DNA from: Lentisphaerota bacterium
GTDB lineage: Bacteria; Verrucomicrobiota; Kiritimatiellia; RFP12; UBA1067
Length of the DNA: 9,428 nucleotides
Reading direction: 5' to 3'
NCBI GenBank assembly: GCA_015061765.1
Contig: SUVZ01000123.1
Coordinates: forward strand, 1 to 9,428
Positions 6,431 through 9,428 of this stretch are shown piece after piece. A program made the position numbers and the translations under genes. Within the stretch, counting starts at the first letter, position 1, and every line of letters begins with the position of its first letter. The notes under the pieces are model-generated. The model was not told the DNA's origin, did no database searches, and saw nothing but the letters and a program-made list of their open reading frames with translations.

Positions 6431-7302
6431 TTGCGTTCCTTTCATCATTGTACCTGCCTGATGTCTTGGGAGTGGTGCTTGCTGTACTCCTCGGCGCCTT
6501 TGTTTTCGCTGCTGCATTTTATGCGGTGCGGCGGACCCGCGCGAAACTCGCGCGGCTCACCGGCGAACGTGACGCAAAGGAGCGGCTACTTGTGGAAATG
6601 CGCAAACTCGAGAAGTTCCGGCGTGAGTTCGTCTCAAACGTAACCCACGAGATACGCACGCCCTTGACCGGCATTCTCGGAGCGGTTGACGTGCTTGCGG
6701 AGGATGAATCGCTCGCACCGGAGGACAGGACGGCCATGCTGGCCGTGCTGAAGGAACAGTCTACGCGCCTCGACAAGCTTGCGCAGGACATTCTCTCCCT
6801 GGCTCGCATAGAGCATTTGGAAGACGGCGGCGAGAAACGCGATTTTGCCGTGTGCGACCTCTCGGACGTGATGAAGAACGTGTTCACGCTGATGCGTCCG
6901 AAGGCTGCGGCGCAAGGCGTAGGGCTCGTGCTTCTGCGCAATGACCGGTTGCGGATTGCGTGCGACGCCGCCCGCATCGAGGAGGCGGTCCAGAATCTGG
7001 TGGAGAACGCGCTTCGGTATTCGGGATCGCTCACGGTGGAGCTTTCGCTCGAGGCAGAAGGCGGACGCGCCAGGATTTCCGTCGTAGACAGGGGGATCGG
7101 CATCCCGAAGGAGCATCAGGCCCGCATCTTTGAGCGATTCTACCGGGTGGACAAGGCGCGCAGCCGGGAGATCGGCGGTACAGGACTCGGACTGGCGATT
7201 GTCAAGCACATCGCCCAGCTTCATTGCGGCGAAGTGTCTGTCGTGTCAGATCCGGGCGTCGGCAGCACCTTTACGATCTCGATTATTGGGTCAGGGAAAT
7301 AG
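6427..7302 (+). CDS. Sensor histidine kinase, PhoR-like, minimal sensor
   Basis: This inner-membrane kinase should autophosphorylate on histidine and pass phosphate to the regulator encoded just upstream. The 291-residue product has one hydrophobic span at about 13-34, a short basic linker, and the phosphoacceptor H74 in SNVTHEIRTP (70-79). The ATP-binding domain has N-box residues N190 and N194, the G1 motif DRGIGIP (221-227), FERFYRVDKARS and G2 GGTGLGLAI (250-258). It is shorter than typical PhoR because no PAS domain and no sizeable extracytoplasmic loop are present. The ATG at 6427 overlaps the regulator stop as ATGA, which implies translational coupling. An upstream in-frame ATG at 6376 would lie inside the regulator gene and is less likely. 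With so little sensor region, input may come from the membrane or a partner protein (inference). Confidence 0.92.
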   Translation: MIAFLSSLYLPDVLGVVLAVLLGAFVFAAAFYAVRRTRAKLARLTGERDAKERLLVEMRKLEKFRREFVSNVTHEIRTPLTGILGAVDVLAEDESLAPEDRTAMLAVLKEQSTRLDKLAQDILSLARIEHLEDGGEKRDFAVCDLSDVMKNVFTLMRPKAAAQGVGLVLLRNDRLRIACDAARIEEAVQNLVENALRYSGSLTVELSLEAEGGRARISVVDRGIGIPKEHQARIFERFYRVDKARSREIGGTGLGLAIVKHIAQLHCGEVSVVSDPGVGSTFTISIIGSGK

Positions 7303-7357
7303 CAGACATGACGATACTCCCGACGCGGAGCGTTTTGCCGATGCCATGCAGAACGGG

Positions 7358-7382
7358 ACGGGCCGTTTTCCCGGCCGTTTTT
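7358..7382 (+). terminator. Intrinsic terminator after the phosphate block
   Basis: ACGG-G-CC at 7358-7364 pairs with GGCCGT at 7373-7378, with one bulged G and an eight-base loop. It is followed at once by T residues (TTTTT at 7378-7382). It lies 55 bases past the kinase stop and before the kdsA promoter, where a terminator is expected. Flanking bases 7352-7358 and 7382-7388 could add seven outer pairs, one of them G-T. Confidence 0.65.
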
Positions 7383-7417
7383 CCTGTTAAAAAACAACTC
7401 TCAAGCACATTGTTTTT

Positions 7418-7431
7418 TGGTATAATACGGC
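7418..7431 (+). promoter_or_regulatory. Extended -10 promoter of the kdsA block
   Basis: A perfect TATAAT at 7421-7426 is preceded by TG at 7418-7419 (TGGTATAAT) within a T-rich lead-in. No TTGACA-like -35 is visible at 16-18 bases. CGGC is at 7428-7431. The expected start is near 7433, giving a leader of about 20 bases. GGAG at 7435-7438 lies 14 bases before the ATG at 7453 and may be a ribosome site, so this transcript, unlike the other two, need not be leaderless. Confidence 0.75.
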
Positions 7432-7452
7432 GTTGGAGAAATAAATACTTTC

Positions 7453-8286
7453 ATGAAGGTTAGAAAAATCGACGTTGACAATGGTGTCACGTTCGGAGAT
7501 GGAGCCCTGACGTTCATAGCTGGGCCGTGCGTGATTGAGAGCCGCAGGATGGCACTCGATCTGGCGGAGCGTTTGACCGCACTCGCGGGCAAACTGAAGG
7601 TGAAGTACATCTTCAAGGCTAGCTTTGACAAGGCGAATCGCACGAGCGTGGATTCCTACCGCGGCCCCGGTCTAGAGAAGGGTCTTGATATCCTTGCGGA
7701 GGTCCGCATGAGATTTGGTGTGCCTGTGCTCACGGATGTTCATGAGCCCTGGCAGTGTGTGCGGGCGGCGGAGGTCTGCGATGTCATTCAGATTCCCGCG
7801 TTTCTTGCACGACAGACCGACCTTGTGGTTGCCGCTGGCGAAACTGGCGCAGTGATAAACGTCAAGAAGGGGCAGTTCATGGCTCCCGAGGACATGGCTC
7901 AGGTAATCCGCAAGATCGAGTCCACAGGCAACCGCCGGATTGTTCTCTGCGAACGCGGCGCCAGTTTCGGATACCGAAATCTCGTTGCCGACATGCGGTC
8001 GCTTCTGCTGATGCGCGAGCTTGGGTATCCGGTGGTTATGGACGCCACGCACTCCGTCCAGCGTCCGGGAGGTCTTGGGACCGGTTCCGGCGGCGACGGG
8101 CGCTTTGCCCCGGCGCTGGCGCGAGCGGCGGTTGCGACCGGTGTTGACGGGGTATTCATGGAAACGCACATGAATCCGAAAAGGGCGCTCTCCGATTCGG
8201 CGAATGCGATTGCGTTCCGCGAGGTTGAGGCTCTGTGGAAGAAGCTTGTCGCAATCAACGAGATAGTACTCGGCACGAAAGGGTGA
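7453..8286 (+). CDS. kdsA: KdsA, Kdo-8-phosphate synthase, metal-dependent type
   Basis: KdsA condenses phosphoenolpyruvate with arabinose-5-phosphate to give 3-deoxy-D-manno-octulosonate-8-phosphate, the precursor of the Kdo that anchors LPS core sugars to lipid A. The 277-residue product has AGPCVIES (23-30), FKASFDKANRTS, TDVHEP, IPAFLARQTD, VKKGQF, CERGASFGYRNLV and MDATHSVQRPGG. KANRTS and the length separate it from DAHP synthase. C26, H200, E237 and D248 match in identity and in exact spacing the four metal ligands I recall for Aquifex aeolicus KdsA (C11, H185, E222, D233). Metal-independent enzymes such as that of E. coli have Asn in place of the Cys. The gene has its own promoter and heads an LPS gene group. 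The family assignment is secure and the metal class likely. Confidence 0.97.
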   Translation: MKVRKIDVDNGVTFGDGALTFIAGPCVIESRRMALDLAERLTALAGKLKVKYIFKASFDKANRTSVDSYRGPGLEKGLDILAEVRMRFGVPVLTDVHEPWQCVRAAEVCDVIQIPAFLARQTDLVVAAGETGAVINVKKGQFMAPEDMAQVIRKIESTGNRRIVLCERGASFGYRNLVADMRSLLLMRELGYPVVMDATHSVQRPGGLGTGSGGDGRFAPALARAAVATGVDGVFMETHMNPKRALSDSANAIAFREVEALWKKLVAINEIVLGTKG

Positions 8287-8296
8287 TTGAGCAGTG

Positions 8297-8827
8297 ATGA
8301 GACGCATCGCCCATATTTCAGTGTCGGTCTTCGCGGCGTGCGCGATGGCTGCGGCATTTGCGTTCGATTCAGGCAAATGGCTCGCAGAGCGCGGTGATGA
8401 TTCCGATATGCTCCGTCTGAGGGCGGCATATGAGGATTGCGTAAAGAAGATCGAGGCGCCCGCCGAGAACGTATCGTTCCCGCTTGAGACTTACCCCGAC
8501 GGAACGGTGAAGAGCCGATTGCGCGCCGGACGCGCATTCATGTTCCTCGATACGGGTTTCATCTGGGGCGAGAACATCCGCGTAGAGCAGTACAGGGCAG
8601 ACGGAACGACTGTGGAGGGATTCCTCACCGCCGACAACTGCATTGTCGACCGCAAGTCGAAGTCCGGATGGGTACAGGGCAATGCGCACATGGATTGGGA
8701 CGGCACCTTGATCAAGGGGCGAGGCATCTACTTCTCATTCGGACGCGAATTCATAAAGATATTCTCCCAGACGGAGATCCGTGCCAAATCGCTCAGACTT
8801 GGCTCCGGGAAGGAACTGCTTCAATAA
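8297..8827 (+). CDS. Small exported protein, probably LptC-like
   Basis: This 176-residue product begins with an N-terminal export signal (R2, R3, then a hydrophobic stretch to about A22, possible cleavage after AFA). C15 follows FAA and could be a weak lipobox, so a lipoprotein is possible. The rest is predicted mostly beta: several short strands with Gly/Asp turns, such as PDGTVKSRLRAGRAFMF, GFLTADNCIVDR, GWVQGNAHMDWDG and LIKGRGIYFSF. This turn-rich repeating pattern resembles OstA/LptC beta-jellyroll proteins, but I see no diagnostic signature. Placement between kdsA and an OstA/LptA-domain gene supports an LptC-type role in carrying LPS across the periplasm (inference). A GTG at 8294, directly before the ATG used, is an equally possible start. 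GGTGAT at 8282-8287, overlapping the kdsA stop, is a good ribosome site for either. Confidence 0.6.
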   Translation: MRRIAHISVSVFAACAMAAAFAFDSGKWLAERGDDSDMLRLRAAYEDCVKKIEAPAENVSFPLETYPDGTVKSRLRAGRAFMFLDTGFIWGENIRVEQYRADGTTVEGFLTADNCIVDRKSKSGWVQGNAHMDWDGTLIKGRGIYFSFGREFIKIFSQTEIRAKSLRLGSGKELLQ

Positions 8828-8845
8828 CAGAGGTCAAAAGGGAAG

Positions 8846-9428
8846 ATGAAATTCCACATGGACAGATTCATAGTTGCGACGTTGCTCTGCGCCGTTTCGG
8901 CTCAGGTCGTATCGGCCGACGTATCGGCTGATTCAATCATGTTTCGGAGGAGCGAGGCTTCTGTCGGATCCAAGTCGGCAGAAGCAGATGTCGCTGTGGT
9001 GAAAGCCGCCGCCAATCCTGCTGCGGACGGAGAGTCCGCGAAGAGGGACGAGTCGGAAAAGACCAAAAAGCCGCCGCGTGACGCCATCATCACGGCGGAC
9101 CGTACAGACTACGACCGCAAGGAGGGTGTGGTGCTGTTTGACCGCAACGTGTACGTGGATGACGAACAGTACCAGATGCACACCGACCGTCTGTTCCTTT
9201 TCCTTGACGGAACCAACGACTTGAAGCGTCTTGTCGCCATCGGCAATGTGGCCATCACGAACGAGAGTCGCCGGGCGTACTGTGCGCGCGCGACATTCAA
9301 CAAGAAGTTGGGGCGGATAGTGATGTATTCAAGCGATGATGTCACAGCGGTGCTTCGCGAGGAAGGAAAGAAGGGCTCTGAGGTCAAGGGCGAGAAGATC
9401 ACGTTCTGGATTGACTCAGAGCAGGTCG
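8846..9428 (+). CDS. lptA: OstA/LptA-domain LPS transport protein (3' end beyond window)
   Basis: The reading frame is open for 194 codons and leaves the window without a stop. A signal peptide covers residues 1-24 (hydrophobic 8-22, cleavage after VSA). A low-complexity Ala/Lys/Glu/Ser linker spans about 25-78. From residue 80 the OstA/LptA pattern is clear: ITADRTDYDRKEGVVLF, then NVYVDD, MHTDRLFLFLDG, LKRLVAIGNVAITN and ARATFNKKLGRIVMYS. These are the repeating strands of the periplasmic jellyroll that forms the LPS bridge between the two membranes. The ATG at 8846 has AGAGG at 8829-8833; the ATG at 8858 would also keep a signal peptide. It follows the LptC-like gene by 18 bases, consistent with one LPS operon. 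Full-length LptD cannot be excluded because the C-terminus is missing, but the visible part is LptA-like. Confidence 0.8.
   Translation, partial: MKFHMDRFIVATLLCAVSAQVVSADVSADSIMFRRSEASVGSKSAEADVAVVKAAANPAADGESAKRDESEKTKKPPRDAIITADRTDYDRKEGVVLFDRNVYVDDEQYQMHTDRLFLFLDGTNDLKRLVAIGNVAITNESRRAYCARATFNKKLGRIVMYSSDDVTAVLREEGKKGSEVKGEKITFWIDSEQV

Noticed and set aside
7453..8286. Assignment of the gene as DAHP synthase because of AGPC
   Set aside because: KASFDKANRTS and the following KdsA motifs are specific to Kdo-8-phosphate synthase. AGPC is shared because the two families are related.
1..9428. Mobile elements, CRISPR arrays, tRNA or rRNA genes, defence or toxin-antitoxin loci
   Set aside because: I found no transposase, integrase, repeat-spacer pattern, tRNA-like cloverleaf or rRNA sequence on either strand by reading. 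All genes are housekeeping or envelope families.

Overview
The window is 9.4 kb of GC-rich, gene-dense bacterial DNA in which every supported gene lies on the + strand. The organism is a Gram-negative bacterium with lipopolysaccharide: it encodes a Kdo-8-phosphate synthase, an OstA/LptA-type LPS transport protein and a signal-peptide-bearing outer-membrane beta-barrel ending in phenylalanine. The alginate-export-like porin, the promoter style and the mixed use of Shine-Dalgarno sites would suit a PVC-superphylum lineage such as Kiritimatiellota, Lentisphaerota or Verrucomicrobiota. That placement is a guess, because no rRNA or marker gene is present.

Layout: bases 1-290 are AT-rich and non-coding, with three inverted repeats and, at the end, an extended -10 promoter almost touching the first gene. 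Block 1 (291-3987) is an outer-membrane porin, tryptophanyl-tRNA synthetase (trpS) and the exonuclease VII large subunit (xseA), closely packed with no terminator between them. Block 2 (4072-7302) has its own extended -10 promoter. It encodes a sodium/phosphate cotransporter with a C-terminal PhoU-like domain, a PhoB-type response regulator and a membrane histidine kinase with almost no sensor region. The regulator and kinase overlap by ATGA. An intrinsic terminator follows. Block 3 (7453 to the window edge) has a third promoter of the same type and encodes kdsA, a small exported LptC-like protein and an OstA/LptA-domain protein that runs off the window.

The genes fit known processes: envelope permeability, translation and DNA repair (block 1), phosphate uptake and sensing (block 2), LPS core synthesis and export (block 3). 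I see no mobile element, CRISPR array, tRNA, rRNA or defence system, and no clearly new system.

The points most worth a second look are as follows. The three promoters share an extended -10 and a nearby CGGC but have no recognisable -35. Two of them would give nearly leaderless mRNAs. The phosphate transporter is encoded with a kinase that has almost no extracellular sensor. The KdsA has the residue set of the metal-dependent class.
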